Assembly: GCA_004793585.1 (NCBI GenBank)
Contig: SRZB01000006.1
Span: 36,463 to 100,462, forward strand
Reading direction: 5' to 3'
Origin: Hominisplanchenecus murintestinalis
Lineage (GTDB): Bacteria; Bacillota; Clostridia; Lachnospirales; Lachnospiraceae
DNA: 64,000 nt
Every line of letters starts with the position of its first letter. Within the stretch, counting starts at the first letter, position 1. The notes below the pieces were generated by a model. It saw only the letters and a program-made list of their open reading frames with translations. It did no database searches and was not told the origin of the DNA. The position numbers were made by a program, and so were the translations under genes. Below are positions 53,579 to 63,299 of this stretch, piece by piece.

Positions 53579-53662
53579 TGCGGGAGATGGGACTTGAACC
53601 CACACGTCGTTGCCAACACTAGATCCTTAGTCTAGCCTGTCTGCCAATTCCAGCACTCCCGC
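53579..53662 (-). tRNA. tRNA-Leu, anticodon AAG
   Basis: 84 nt, acceptor GCGGGAG pairing with CTCCCGC, D arm with TGGAATTGGCAGACAGG, anticodon arm CTAGA-CTAAGGA-TCTAG, so anticodon 34-36 is AAG. Long class II variable arm (GTTGGCAACGACG) and T arm GTGGGTTCAAGTCCCAT. CCA is not encoded. The long variable arm and A73 discriminator agree with leucine. A34 here would need to be read as A or inosine. Confidence 0.96.
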
Positions 53663-53740
53663 ATTTCCTGATTGGAAATGTTCTGTTTTCTACAACGATG
53701 ATAATTATACCACCCGTTTTCGGATTCGTCAATACACTTT

Positions 53741-54517
53741 TTAACTTTTTCTTTGACGGAACGCCTCATACATCAGCACTGCGGATGCCACGGCTGCATT
53801 CAGCGATTCTACCTCTCCGCACATTGGAATCCTGATGTATCCATCTGCCTGTGCTGCCAGTCTTTCGCTCAGCCCGCTGCCTTCATTTCCTATCAAAAAG
53901 CCGCAGCTCCCGCGATAATCTACCGCGTCATAATCTGCGCTTCCTTTTAAATGCGCCGCATAGACAGAAATTCCCTTCTGCTTTAAATTCCTCATTACCT
54001 GATCCATATCTTCCGCGTAACAGAAAGGCATACGGTACACAGACCCCATTGTGGAGCGGATTGTTTTTGGATTATAGATATCTACGGTATCTGCGCTCAT
54101 AACAATCCCCGTTACCCCCGCCCCTTCTCCGGTTCGGAGGATGGTTCCCAGGTTCCCAGGATCCTGGATATTCTCCAGCACCAGCACCAGAGGTTTTTCT
54201 CCTCCCACCACCTGCTCCAGAGTATAATGCTGCCTGCGGATAACAGCCAGAATTCCCTGCGGCGTTTTTGTGTCGGATATGCTCTGAAAAACGCGGTCAT
54301 CCACCACTTCTACATTCCTGCCGCCCAAAAGCTCCCCTGCTTCTGCTTTTTCTGAAAAGCTTTTGGAAATATATACTTTTTCTATAAACTCCCGGGGCGC
54401 TTCCCGGTACATCTTCATCCCTTCCACTACAAACACATCCTGCTCCCTGCGGGCTCTTCCTTTTTTCTGAAGCCGGACTAAGTTCTTCATCTGCATATTT
54501 GACGCACTTGTAATCAT
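53741..54517 (-). CDS. TrmH/SpoU-family RNA 2'-O-methyltransferase
   Basis: 258 residues. N-terminal L30e-like substrate domain (RREQDVFVVEGMKMYREA), then SPOUT motifs LENIQDPGNLGTILRTGEG, GFLIGNEGSGLS and IPMCGEVESLNAAVASAVL. Similar to the YsgA-type rRNA methyltransferases of Firmicutes, distinct from rlmB at 38 kb. Target RNA site unknown. Four nt behind the TrkA-type gene. Confidence 0.9.
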   Translation of the reverse strand: MITSASNMQMKNLVRLQKKGRARREQDVFVVEGMKMYREAPREFIEKVYISKSFSEKAEAGELLGGRNVEVVDDRVFQSISDTKTPQGILAVIRRQHYTLEQVVGGEKPLVLVLENIQDPGNLGTILRTGEGAGVTGIVMSADTVDIYNPKTIRSTMGSVYRMPFCYAEDMDQVMRNLKQKGISVYAAHLKGSADYDAVDYRGSCGFLIGNEGSGLSERLAAQADGYIRIPMCGEVESLNAAVASAVLMYEAFRQRKS

Positions 54518-54521
54518 GATA

Positions 54522-55169
54522 TTACTTTACCTTCTTCAAATCATCATTGTTTCCTACAATCAGGATGATCTGGTGCTCTGCCAGAGGCTCATCCGGGTCA
54601 AGATTCGCATTAATCCTGTCGCCTTCGTGAGCGGCGATAACATTGATGCCATATCTTCCCCTGACGTCCAGTTCCCGCAGGCTTTTCCCTATCCATGACT
54701 CCGGAACCTCCAGTTCTGCCATGCTGTATGTGACAGAGAGTTCAAATGTATCCATAAACTTTCCGAATACCATATTCCGCGCCACACGGGAACCCATCTC
54801 GCGCTCCGGCAGAATTGTCTGATCCGCCCCTACCTTTTTCAGCACTTCTGCGTGGGTCTCAGACCTTGCCTTTGCCAGAACATACGGGATTCCTGCCTCC
54901 TTCGAAAAAATCGTAGCCATAATGCTGGCTTCCATATCGCCGGAGACAGCCACTACCGCACCATCCATATTTCCAACGCCAAGGCTCTGGTAAATGCCTT
55001 TATCCTTGACATTCGCCCTCACTGCCAGAGTTACGTCATTTGCAATATCCTCCACAATACTTCCGTCAATGTCTACCGCCAATACCTCGCAGCCATTTTT
55101 TGCCAGGGCAACCGCCACGCTGTAGCCAAATTTCCCCAAACCGTACACAACAAACGATTTTGATGCCAT
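54522..55169 (-). CDS. TrkA/KtrA-type potassium-uptake regulatory subunit
   Basis: 215 residues: RCK N-domain with NAD(H)-site VYGLGKFGYSVAVALAK and VLAVDIDGSIVEDI, then RCK C-domain from about residue 135 (ELDVRGRYGINVIAAHEG). Gates a KtrB/TrkH channel at the membrane and often binds c-di-AMP in its C-domain. No channel gene is adjacent. CdaA is encoded in the window, so regulation by c-di-AMP is a reasonable inference. Confidence 0.9.
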   Translation of the reverse strand: MASKSFVVYGLGKFGYSVAVALAKNGCEVLAVDIDGSIVEDIANDVTLAVRANVKDKGIYQSLGVGNMDGAVVAVSGDMEASIMATIFSKEAGIPYVLAKARSETHAEVLKKVGADQTILPEREMGSRVARNMVFGKFMDTFELSVTYSMAELEVPESWIGKSLRELDVRGRYGINVIAAHEGDRINANLDPDEPLAEHQIILIVGNNDDLKKVK

Positions 55170-55193
55170 GTGATCTTTCTTCCTTCCCGCAGG

Positions 55194-56168
55194 CTATACG
55201 CTGAGCGCCTTGCTTACTTTATACTCATACTCATCCAGGTGCTTCTGCATAGCCAATGCTTCATCAATATCGAAATCCGTATATTTCCCGCCCTTATAAG
55301 CAACGACACGGTTCGTTTTCCCGGCCGCCAGCAAATCTACCGCATAGGAACCCATGATAGAAGCATAAACGCGGTCGCGGCACGTCGGGCTGCCGCCGCG
55401 CTGCATGTGGCCTAAAATCGTCGCCCTGGTTTCCACGCCGGTAGCCGCCTCAATACGGCGCGCCATGCTTACCGAGTGGCCGATCCCTTCGGCATTGATG
55501 ATAATATGATGCTTCTTTCCGCGTTTCCTATTATTAATCAGGTTATTAATCAGCTTCTGCTCGTCATAATCATAATTCTCCGGCAGCAGAACATCCTCCG
55601 CGCCGTTCGCTATGCCGCACCAGAGCGCAATATACCCCGCATTCCGCCCCATAACCTCAATAATACTGCACCGCTCATGAGACGATGCCGTATCACGTAC
55701 TTTATCGATTGCATCCATAGCAGTATTAACCGCCGTATCAAAACCAATCGTATAGTCCGTACATGCGATATCCAGGTCAATAGTTCCCGGTACGCCTATG
55801 GTATTGATTCCCAATCCCGCCAGCTTCTGCGCCCCTGCAAAAGAACCGTCGCCGCCAATAACCACCATGCCGTCTATACCGTGCTTTCTGCACACTTCCG
55901 CCCCCAGACGCTGTCCTTCTTCCTCTCGGAATTCCGCACAGCGCGCCGTGTAAAGAATCGTACCGCCCCGTGAAATCGTATCCGACACGTCGCGGGCTGT
56001 CATGTCAATAATTTCTTCATTCAGCAGTCCATTGTACCCTTTTCGGATGCCCTTTACTTTCAGCCCCAGGGAAACTGCCCGGCGAACCACCGCACGGATC
56101 GCCGCGTTCATTCCCGGCGCGTCTCCTCCGCTCGTCAATACTCCGATTGTCTTAATCTCTTTTGCCAT
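55194..56168 (-). CDS. pfkA: ATP-dependent 6-phosphofructokinase
   Basis: 324 residues. Glycine-rich N-terminus GVLTSGGDAPGMNAAIRAVV, ATP/Mg site GGDGSFAGAQKL, catalytic loop GTIDLDIACTDYTIGFDTA with the proton-accepting Asp, and substrate-binding VMGRNAGYIA. Gly rather than Lys after the GGDG motif (GGDGSF) fits an ATP- rather than PPi-dependent enzyme. It follows dnaE by ~80 bp. Confidence 0.96.
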   Translation of the reverse strand: MAKEIKTIGVLTSGGDAPGMNAAIRAVVRRAVSLGLKVKGIRKGYNGLLNEEIIDMTARDVSDTISRGGTILYTARCAEFREEEGQRLGAEVCRKHGIDGMVVIGGDGSFAGAQKLAGLGINTIGVPGTIDLDIACTDYTIGFDTAVNTAMDAIDKVRDTASSHERCSIIEVMGRNAGYIALWCGIANGAEDVLLPENYDYDEQKLINNLINNRKRGKKHHIIINAEGIGHSVSMARRIEAATGVETRATILGHMQRGGSPTCRDRVYASIMGSYAVDLLAAGKTNRVVAYKGGKYTDFDIDEALAMQKHLDEYEYKVSKALSV

Positions 56169-56252
56169 TTTTCTACCTCCGTAACATGCAGCACAAAGGC
56201 GGCAAAACCGCCGGCACGGGCTGCGTGGTCAAACCATACCTTTTTATTAATT

Positions 56253-59200
56253 CTAAGTGTAATTCATTTTGCCCTGTTTTTCAATAGACTTTTCCACAAC
56301 TTTCACATTCGCCTCCCCAAAACGCTCCCTCAGGCTATGCAAAAGCTCATCGCTGACCGTAATGCCCCAATTCTCCGAAAGACGCTTCACCTGCCGGGGA
56401 TTTCTTACATAAATCACAACCCTGTCCTTTCCCTCTTCCTCACGGATAAAGCTATAAAGGTCGGACTCCTGCTTCTCAAAGCTCCCCATATCTGCAAACT
56501 GTACCCACAGCTCCCTGGGGATGTCTGAAAAGCTCCAGATTTTGTCACAGATTAGTTTGCTGTCTTTCTCCTCCTCGCCGGAAACCCTTCCCCGCACAAA
56601 TACTTTGCTGTCCTCTTCCAAAAGATTTCGAAACCGATCATAAACCTTCGGGAAAATCACGATTTCCACAGTCCCCACTAAATCTTCCAGAGTTATAAAC
56701 GCCATAGTCTGGTTCGTCCGGGTATATTTTACTGTCTTGGCAGCAATCATGCCGCCGAGAACCTCATAAGCGCCGTCCTCTGCCTTCACTGCCCCTGTCT
56801 CCTCATCCTGCATAAAGTCCGAGGTGACTGCCGAGATATTCTTCCTCCACAAAGCTTCATAATCATCCAACGGATGGCCGCTTACATAAATTCCGAGCAC
56901 TTCCTTCTCAAATGCCAGCAGCTGTTCCTTGTCATATTCGCCCACATTCGGAAGATGGATTTCATACGCCGATTTTTCCTCTTCAGACACCAAATCAAAC
57001 AGTGAAAGCTGCCCTGCCATCGCATGTTTTTTCTCCTGGTTCACACTGTCCAGAATTCTGACATAAACCATCATAAATTGCTTTCTCGTACCGCCCAGGC
57101 TGTCCAGCGCCCCCGACTTAATAAAACTCTCAATGGTTCGCTTATTTACCTCTTTTCCGGAAAGGCGCTCAATAAAATCCTGCAGGGATTTATATTCCCC
57201 CCGCGTCTCACGCTCTGACACGATGGCGTCAATCACCGGCTTCCCTACACTCTTAATCGCAGACAGCCCATAGCGGATATTCTGCCCATCCACTGAAAAG
57301 CCGCCCTCTCCCCGGTTGATATCCGGGGGCAGAATCTGTATTCCCATCTGACGGCAGGAATAAATATATTCCGACACCTTTCGGGTATTGTCAATCACCG
57401 ACGTCATCAGCGCAGCCATAAATTCTACCGGATAGTAATATTTCAAATATGCTGTCTGATAAGCCACCACAGCATAAGCCGCCGCATGGGACTTATTAAA
57501 CGCATATTTTGCAAAGTCAATCATTTCATCATATATTTTATTCGCTATTTCTTCCTTTATCCCGTTTTTGATACAACCCGGTACGCCCTCTTCTTCATTT
57601 CCGTATACAAAATTCTGGCGCTCCTTCTGCATCACCGCCGCCTTTTTCTTCGACATGGCGCGACGCAACAAATCGCTCCTCCCCAAAGTATAACCGCCCA
57701 GCACGCGCACAATCTGCATCACCTGCTCCTGGTACACGATACAGCCGTAGGTAGGCTCCAGAATCGGAACCAGTTCCGGGCAGTCATAGGTAATCGTCCC
57801 AGGGTTATTCTTTCCGCGGATATACTGGGGAATGAAATCCATAGGTCCGGGACGGTACAGGGAAATTCCCGCGATAACATCCTCCAGGCTCTGCGGCTTT
57901 AGCTCTTTCATGAAATTCTTCATCCCCGCGCTCTCCAGCTGGAAAATACCGTCCGTCTTTCCTGTTCCCAGGGAATCCAGCACTTTCTTATCGTTGTAAT
58001 CGATTGTATCCATATCGATTACTTTCCCGCTGCTTTTCTCCGCCATGCGGACTGCATTCTGGATAACCGTCAACGTACGCAGACCCAGGAAGTCCATTTT
58101 CAGAAGCCCCAGCTCTTCCAGCGTCGTCATGGTGAACTGGGTCGTAATCGAACCGTCGCTGGCTCTTGAGAGCGGCACATATTCATCCACTGCCTTCTGG
58201 CTGATAACAACTCCCGCCGCATGCATGGACGTATGCCTGGGCAGCCCTTCCAGCCTCCGGGACATATCGATTAGTGTGTGTACCTGCTCATCTTCTTCAT
58301 AGAGCTTATGCAGCTCGCTGTTCACTTTCAAAGCCTTGTCAATCGTGATATTCAGCTCCTGCGGAATCATCTTCGCGATAGAATCTACCATTGCATAAGG
58401 CAAATCCATCACCCGTCCCACGTCACGGATCACGCCGCGGGCTGCCAGCGTACCAAACGTAACAATCTGTACCACACGATCTTTCCCATATTTGCGCACC
58501 ACATAATCAATCACTTCCTGCCGTCTTTCAAAACAGAAATCCACGTCGATATCAGGCATCGACACCCTCTCAGGATTCAAGAACCGCTCAAACAGCAGGT
58601 CATAGCGGATAGGGTCAAGCCGCGTGATTCCGAGCGTATACGCTACCAGGCTTCCCGCCGCAGACCCTCTCCCCGGCCCTACAATAATATCATTGTCCCG
58701 CGCATATTTGATAAAATCCCACACAATCAGGAAATAATCTACATACCCCATCTCTTTGATGGTATTCAGTTCATAGTCCAACCGCTCCTTCAAAGCCTCT
58801 GTAACGGCCGGATACAACGCTTCCAGCCCTTCAAAACAGAGCTTATTTAAATATTCCCAGGAGGTATATCCGTCCGGCACATCGTATTTCGGAAGCTTCG
58901 TCACGCCAAACTCAATCTCCACATGGCAGCGCTGCGCAATCTTGTGCGTATTCTCCAGCGCCTCCAGCGCATAAGGAAAAAGCTGCGCCATTTCCTCGGG
59001 AGATTTTACATAATACTGGCCGCCCTCATAGCGCATCCTGTCCTGATCCGCCAGCTTCTTCTGTGTCTGCAGGCACAGAAGAATGTCATGGGCGCTCTCA
59101 TCCCGGGCATACGTATAGTGTACGTCATTCGTCGCCACCAGCTCGATTTCCAGCTCCCGGCTCATGCGCAGAAGCTGCTGGTTCACCGTCTTCTGCTCCG

Positions 59201-59741
59201 GAATCCCATGATCCTGAAGCTCCAGAAAATAATTTCCCTTTCCAAAAATCCCCTCATATTTCAGCGCGGCGCGCTTCGCCTCTTCATACATTCCACGTAC
59301 CAGATACCGCTGCACTTCTCCTGCAAGGCAGGCGCTCAGCGCAATAATTCCTTCATGGTATTCCTGCAGTACCTCCATATCCACCCGCGGTTTATAATAA
59401 AAACCTTCTACAAAGCCTTTTGACACGATTTTCATTAAATTTCCATAACCAACATTATTTTCAGCCAAAAGTACCAGATGGTGATATCTGTCCTCCCCAC
59501 CTGAGGCTTCCTTGTCAAAACGGGAATTTGGCGCCACGTAAACTTCGCACCCCAGCACCGGATGAATCCCGGCCGCTTTTGCCTCTCGGTAGAAGTCAAT
59601 GACGCCAAACATCACGCCATGGTCTGTAATCGCCGCACTGTCCATGCCCAGCTCCTTGACCCTGGCTACATATTCCTTTATCTTATTCGAACCGTCCAGC
59701 AAACTGTATTCTGTATGGACGTGCAGATGTGTAAAATTCAC
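56253..59741 (-). CDS. dnaE: DNA polymerase III alpha subunit DnaE
   Basis: 1162 residues. N-terminal PHP domain (FTHLHVHTEYSLLDG), polymerase C-family palm with catalytic aspartates in PDIDVDFCFERR near residue 400, fingers/thumb region GRGSAAGSLVAYTLGI, tandem HhH, and C-terminal OB domain (AFITLEDLVGTVEIVIFPKVYD). DnaE-type rather than PolC: no exonuclease insertion. In Firmicutes it extends primers while PolC does bulk synthesis. Transcribed with cvfB and the CPBP gene. Confidence 0.97.
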   Translation of the reverse strand: MNFTHLHVHTEYSLLDGSNKIKEYVARVKELGMDSAAITDHGVMFGVIDFYREAKAAGIHPVLGCEVYVAPNSRFDKEASGGEDRYHHLVLLAENNVGYGNLMKIVSKGFVEGFYYKPRVDMEVLQEYHEGIIALSACLAGEVQRYLVRGMYEEAKRAALKYEGIFGKGNYFLELQDHGIPEQKTVNQQLLRMSRELEIELVATNDVHYTYARDESAHDILLCLQTQKKLADQDRMRYEGGQYYVKSPEEMAQLFPYALEALENTHKIAQRCHVEIEFGVTKLPKYDVPDGYTSWEYLNKLCFEGLEALYPAVTEALKERLDYELNTIKEMGYVDYFLIVWDFIKYARDNDIIVGPGRGSAAGSLVAYTLGITRLDPIRYDLLFERFLNPERVSMPDIDVDFCFERRQEVIDYVVRKYGKDRVVQIVTFGTLAARGVIRDVGRVMDLPYAMVDSIAKMIPQELNITIDKALKVNSELHKLYEEDEQVHTLIDMSRRLEGLPRHTSMHAAGVVISQKAVDEYVPLSRASDGSITTQFTMTTLEELGLLKMDFLGLRTLTVIQNAVRMAEKSSGKVIDMDTIDYNDKKVLDSLGTGKTDGIFQLESAGMKNFMKELKPQSLEDVIAGISLYRPGPMDFIPQYIRGKNNPGTITYDCPELVPILEPTYGCIVYQEQVMQIVRVLGGYTLGRSDLLRRAMSKKKAAVMQKERQNFVYGNEEEGVPGCIKNGIKEEIANKIYDEMIDFAKYAFNKSHAAAYAVVAYQTAYLKYYYPVEFMAALMTSVIDNTRKVSEYIYSCRQMGIQILPPDINRGEGGFSVDGQNIRYGLSAIKSVGKPVIDAIVSERETRGEYKSLQDFIERLSGKEVNKRTIESFIKSGALDSLGGTRKQFMMVYVRILDSVNQEKKHAMAGQLSLFDLVSEEEKSAYEIHLPNVGEYDKEQLLAFEKEVLGIYVSGHPLDDYEALWRKNISAVTSDFMQDEETGAVKAEDGAYEVLGGMIAAKTVKYTRTNQTMAFITLEDLVGTVEIVIFPKVYDRFRNLLEEDSKVFVRGRVSGEEEKDSKLICDKIWSFSDIPRELWVQFADMGSFEKQESDLYSFIREEEGKDRVVIYVRNPRQVKRLSENWGITVSDELLHSLRERFGEANVKVVEKSIEKQGKMNYT

Positions 59742-59757
59742 TCCGTACCCCTTTCTG

Positions 59758-60690
59758 TCACAGCGGCAGGCCTGTCTCCTGCAAAATCATATATGCCACT
59801 CCCACCGCAGCCGCAGCCGCAAACGCCGGCGTCACAAAGCTTCTTTTCACTCCCTCCGGCAGTTCATGCCGCTTAAAACACCACCGCATATGCGCCTCAC
59901 GCTTACAGTGCTTTGCCATCCAAATCATCACGCCCGCCGCCAGCGCCGTAGAAAACAGCGCCAGGATTCCCATTCCCAGCATAACTCCCAGCAAGGACTC
60001 CTGCGTAATCTCTGCCTGTTCTACAGCCGTTCCTCCGCTGCCCGCAAACTCCAACAGCGTTTCCTGCAGATGCATCAATACTACGCTCCATCCATTTATT
60101 ACAAAATGCGCTGTCATGGACGCATAAATACTCCCGGTAATCTCAACCAGCATACAAAATGCAAGCCCCAGCACTGCCGCATAGAAAAACTGGTTTAAAT
60201 TCCTGTGGGCAAGCCCGAACACCACCGCGCTCGCTAAAGTCCCAAGAATAACGCCCTTTTCCCTGTAGGCATGGTAAAAAATCCCACGGTAAATCAATTC
60301 CTCCACCACTGCCGGAATAACCGCCATCACCATAAGATTCACCCACAGTGGATTACCCATGAGCAGAGCGCCCGTTTCACTTACATAATTCGTCGCGAAC
60401 AGCATTGAAAATGCATTGATAAATGTTATCAGCGGAAGCAGCAAAAATGCTGCCAGCGCCGACATCAGTACCGTAGAGATACGGATTGTCTGAAAAGGTA
60501 TCCACTCTTTCGGCCGGATGCGCTTAAAAACCATATACAAAATCACCGGAAACATGAAAATAAATTCTCCCGCCACATTCAGCTGCGTCACGCTCAGGTG
60601 AATTAACAGCCTTCCCAGAAGATATGGCGCGGCAATCATCCATAGAGTCATACCGAAAAATAATCGATTTATACTTTTTGTCTTATCCAT
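59758..60690 (-). CDS. CPBP-family intramembrane metalloprotease
   Basis: 310 residues from the ATG at 60688-60690, 13 nt after the cvfB stop; a longer frame would overlap cvfB and lacks membrane character. About eight hydrophobic segments. Abi/CPBP motifs: EELIYRGIFYHAYR (EExxxR), VFGLAHRNLNQFFYA (FxxxH), and the third His/Asn in MTAHFVINGW. Such proteases process prenyl-CAAX-like or bacteriocin/immunity substrates; the substrate here is unknown. Confidence 0.87.
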   Translation of the reverse strand: MDKTKSINRLFFGMTLWMIAAPYLLGRLLIHLSVTQLNVAGEFIFMFPVILYMVFKRIRPKEWIPFQTIRISTVLMSALAAFLLLPLITFINAFSMLFATNYVSETGALLMGNPLWVNLMVMAVIPAVVEELIYRGIFYHAYREKGVILGTLASAVVFGLAHRNLNQFFYAAVLGLAFCMLVEITGSIYASMTAHFVINGWSVVLMHLQETLLEFAGSGGTAVEQAEITQESLLGVMLGMGILALFSTALAAGVMIWMAKHCKREAHMRWCFKRHELPEGVKRSFVTPAFAAAAAVGVAYMILQETGLPL

Positions 60691-60703
60691 ACCGGTCACC
60701 ACG

Positions 60704-61537
60704 CTATAATTTTTTAATCCTGTTTTCCATGATCTGAATACGCCCCTGTTTATACAAACGTCCCACCGCGCGTTTAAAAGCCGCCTTGCTGATGCCGAAT
60801 TCGCGTTTAATAATCTCCGGAGATACTTTCTCCCCAAAAGGCAGAACGCCCTCATATTCCTCGATGACTTTCATAACCAGTTCTGCATCCTTATCCATCT
60901 GGACTTCCACCCGCTCGTTTGGGCTGAGATCCAGCTTTCCATCCGGCTTCACTGCCGTAACCCGCACCTGTATCGTATCGCCTATCCGGTAACTCCCCGC
61001 TGCTTCCCGCTTTGGAATCAGCCCGGAATAGCGGTTATCCACCGCCACAAACACGCCAAAGTTCCCTTCCGTCTCATAAATCGTCCCGGTCACACGATCA
61101 TCCTTCTGATATGGGGAATCTGTCTCCAGATATTCATATACATTCATAGTCGCGCAAAATCTGCGGCTTTTATCCAGATAAACCGCCGCCAGCACCTTCT
61201 CTCCCTGGGCAACCCGCCTGCTCTGCTCCTTAAAGGGCAGAAGCAAATCCTTCTCCAGCCCCCAGTCCAGGAATGCGCCGATATTCGACACCTCTTTAAC
61301 CTCCATCACTGCAACACCCCCCAGCTCTGCATAAGGCTCCCTGCGGGTAGCAATCATCCGGTCTTTCGAATCAAGATAAAGAAATACCTCTATCCTGTCT
61401 CCGATTTCTGTTTCATCCGGCACCTCTTTCACCGGGAGCAGCACGCGCTCCTCCGCATCCTTCCCCTCTGCCAGATACACTCCAAACTTCATCCGTTTCA
61501 CCACGGTCAATTCCTGTCTTTTCCCTAACTGCAACAT
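60704..61537 (-). CDS. cvfB: CvfB-family S1 RNA-binding protein
   Basis: 277 residues. Three S1-like domains in tandem (LTVVKRMKFGVYLAEG; VKEVSNIGAFLDWGLEKDLLLP; GTIYETEGNFGVFVAVDNRYSGLI) and a C-terminal winged helix (PEIIKREFGISKAAFKRAVGRLYKQ). CvfB in Staphylococcus affects virulence-gene and RNA metabolism. It heads the cvfB-CPBP-dnaE-pfkA unit behind a strong promoter. Confidence 0.88.
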   Translation of the reverse strand: MLQLGKRQELTVVKRMKFGVYLAEGKDAEERVLLPVKEVPDETEIGDRIEVFLYLDSKDRMIATRREPYAELGGVAVMEVKEVSNIGAFLDWGLEKDLLLPFKEQSRRVAQGEKVLAAVYLDKSRRFCATMNVYEYLETDSPYQKDDRVTGTIYETEGNFGVFVAVDNRYSGLIPKREAAGSYRIGDTIQVRVTAVKPDGKLDLSPNERVEVQMDKDAELVMKVIEEYEGVLPFGEKVSPEIIKREFGISKAAFKRAVGRLYKQGRIQIMENRIKKL

Positions 61538-61577
61538 CTCGTCTCCTATTCATCATTCATCTTCTTGCCTGTGTACA

Positions 61578-61606
61578 ATTGTATTGCATTTGATGGGAGA
61601 TTTCAA
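61578..61606 (-). promoter_or_regulatory. Promoter of cvfB-CPBP-dnaE
   Basis: Minus-strand -35 TTGAAA (61601-61606), 17 bp, -10 TACAAT (61578-61583), about 40 bp before cvfB. Confidence 0.75.
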
Positions 61607-61659
61607 TAGATTTCGGGTACAAACTTCCTACATTTTATCGGTTTCCGTCAAAAAACTCC

Positions 61660-63231
61660 TTATTTCACCACAAGCTCTTCATTCGCCAGCCGCACAACAT
61701 CCCCTGTACAAATTATAGCTTCTTCCGATTCTCCTAAGCTCTTTCCATTGACAAATGTGCCGTTTAATGAACCTTTATCTCTTATAAAGTAGCTTTCCTT
61801 CTTTCTCAAAATCACCGCGTGTTCTCTGCTGACGGCTGTATTTCCTTCAATGCGAATCCCTGCCGCCGCCCCTTTTCCAATTACAGTTCTTTCCTTATCA
61901 GTAAAAAATTCTTCCCCTGTCTTTTTGCGCGCCAGGCATATAGCAGAAATTTGCGATGTTTCTATTTCCGTTAAGACTTCCGTATCTTTCTGCTCTATCT
62001 GTGTGTCCTGATAGTCCTCCCGCTTTTGAGCCTGTCCAGAAGAAATTTCTCTCCTGCTTTGTAAAACCTCTTGTCCATCCCCATGCATCTGCCTCCGTGG
62101 CGTCGTGGGATTTTGTACTTGTAAATTTCTTTTTTTCTCATCAATGCGATTCCTGATAAGTAATTGAAGCAGCCAAATAAACAGTACTATAAGGATAATT
62201 CCAAGAACAATTACTACGATTTTGCTTTTGTCCGTTTTCAATGCCAGATGATTCTTTGCCGACTGAAGTGAAGCACAGCCTTCCTCCATTTCTTCCATTG
62301 TCAAGAATCCTGTTTCTTTCATGTCTTTCACATGAGCCAGCGCCGTCTCCAGTTTCTCCTGTGAATCCTGTTTATATATACCGCTTTCATATATTTTTAC
62401 GGATTCTTTATATAAATTCTCCAATTCTTCTTTTTTCTTATCTTTCAGGTAACTGTCATAATAAATCGAAAAATTATCCAGCACCTCTACAATCTCATTT
62501 ACTGCCGTAGCCGCATACTGACCTTCCTGCGGTTTTGAAAGCACAGAATTTGGGATACCGATAACATACCCTTCCTCATCCAATAGAACTCCGCCAATAC
62601 AATCATCTGGCAGTTCTGCTGCGTATCGGAACGAGTATTCTTTGTCCAAATTTACATCCTTTATCTGTATTTCTCCTATATATTCCTCTACATTGCTATC
62701 CATAAACTGCTGCCCTTTGATTTCCTGACGGAAAGACAGCACAGAAACTTTCTCCCCAGCTTTCCATTCAAAATCTTCCCTTAGACGCAGCGGCTGTTTT
62801 TCATTGATGATATTTTCTATATTCAATATCGCAAAATCTTTTGCCTTGCTGCTTGCTAAAATGGAAGTCTCCATCGCCACATCGCCTTTTACAATAATCC
62901 TTACAACATCTTCTGCCGGAACTGTATCTAACTGGATTTCATGTTTTTCACAAAAAAGCCTTTTCTCCTTTTTGGTAATCCTCGCAACACGGTTTCCGGT
63001 TATGATATACATTTTCCCCTCCCGGCCGCCGATTAAAAATCCACTCCCAGATTTTACTTTTCGAAAAATGCCTTTTTCATCCTTAAAACCTGCCTGAATC
63101 TCTACGATCCCTTTTTTTGCCTCTTCAAGACCAGTAAGGCCTTCCGCTAATACATGCCGCGGAATCAAAAAACAGATTCCTACCAGCCACAACAGACATC
63201 CTATTTTTTGAATCTGTAACCTTATTCCCAT
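61660..63231 (-). CDS. T7SS-associated membrane protein: decayed trypsin-like domain plus FHA domain
   Basis: 523 residues. Signal/anchor up to ~29 (LEEA after AEG), a trypsin-like beta-barrel at about 30-250, a helical linker, a membrane segment at about 337-360, a charged linker, then a cytoplasmic FHA domain at about 435-523 (VIGKG, SREHA, GSLNGTFVNG). The protease triad looks lost: the His position reads TGNRV (Arg81), the Ser position reads CIGG (Ile212), while the Asp-containing KDFAILNI remains. So a pseudo-protease that may bind peptides outside while the FHA domain reads phospho-threonine inside. FHA proteins accompany WXG100 genes in Firmicute type VII systems. Confidence 0.8.
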   Translation of the reverse strand: MGIRLQIQKIGCLLWLVGICFLIPRHVLAEGLTGLEEAKKGIVEIQAGFKDEKGIFRKVKSGSGFLIGGREGKMYIITGNRVARITKKEKRLFCEKHEIQLDTVPAEDVVRIIVKGDVAMETSILASSKAKDFAILNIENIINEKQPLRLREDFEWKAGEKVSVLSFRQEIKGQQFMDSNVEEYIGEIQIKDVNLDKEYSFRYAAELPDDCIGGVLLDEEGYVIGIPNSVLSKPQEGQYAATAVNEIVEVLDNFSIYYDSYLKDKKKEELENLYKESVKIYESGIYKQDSQEKLETALAHVKDMKETGFLTMEEMEEGCASLQSAKNHLALKTDKSKIVVIVLGIILIVLFIWLLQLLIRNRIDEKKRNLQVQNPTTPRRQMHGDGQEVLQSRREISSGQAQKREDYQDTQIEQKDTEVLTEIETSQISAICLARKKTGEEFFTDKERTVIGKGAAAGIRIEGNTAVSREHAVILRKKESYFIRDKGSLNGTFVNGKSLGESEEAIICTGDVVRLANEELVVK

Positions 63232-63247
63232 ATTTTTTCTCCTATTT

Positions 63248-63287
63248 CATAAACAGAAAAGCACCGTTTTTCCCGGTGCTTTTCTGT
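63248..63287 (-). terminator. Attenuator-like hairpin between the WXG100 genes and the FHA gene
   Basis: Perfect 14-bp stem ACAGAAAAGCACCG (63253-63266) / CGGTGCTTTTCTGT (63274-63287). On the minus strand the GC-rich core is followed by TTTTCTGTTTATG. Partial termination would let the two small secreted proteins be made in excess over the FHA protein. Confidence 0.6.
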
Positions 63288-63299
63288 GCTCCTGAAATC

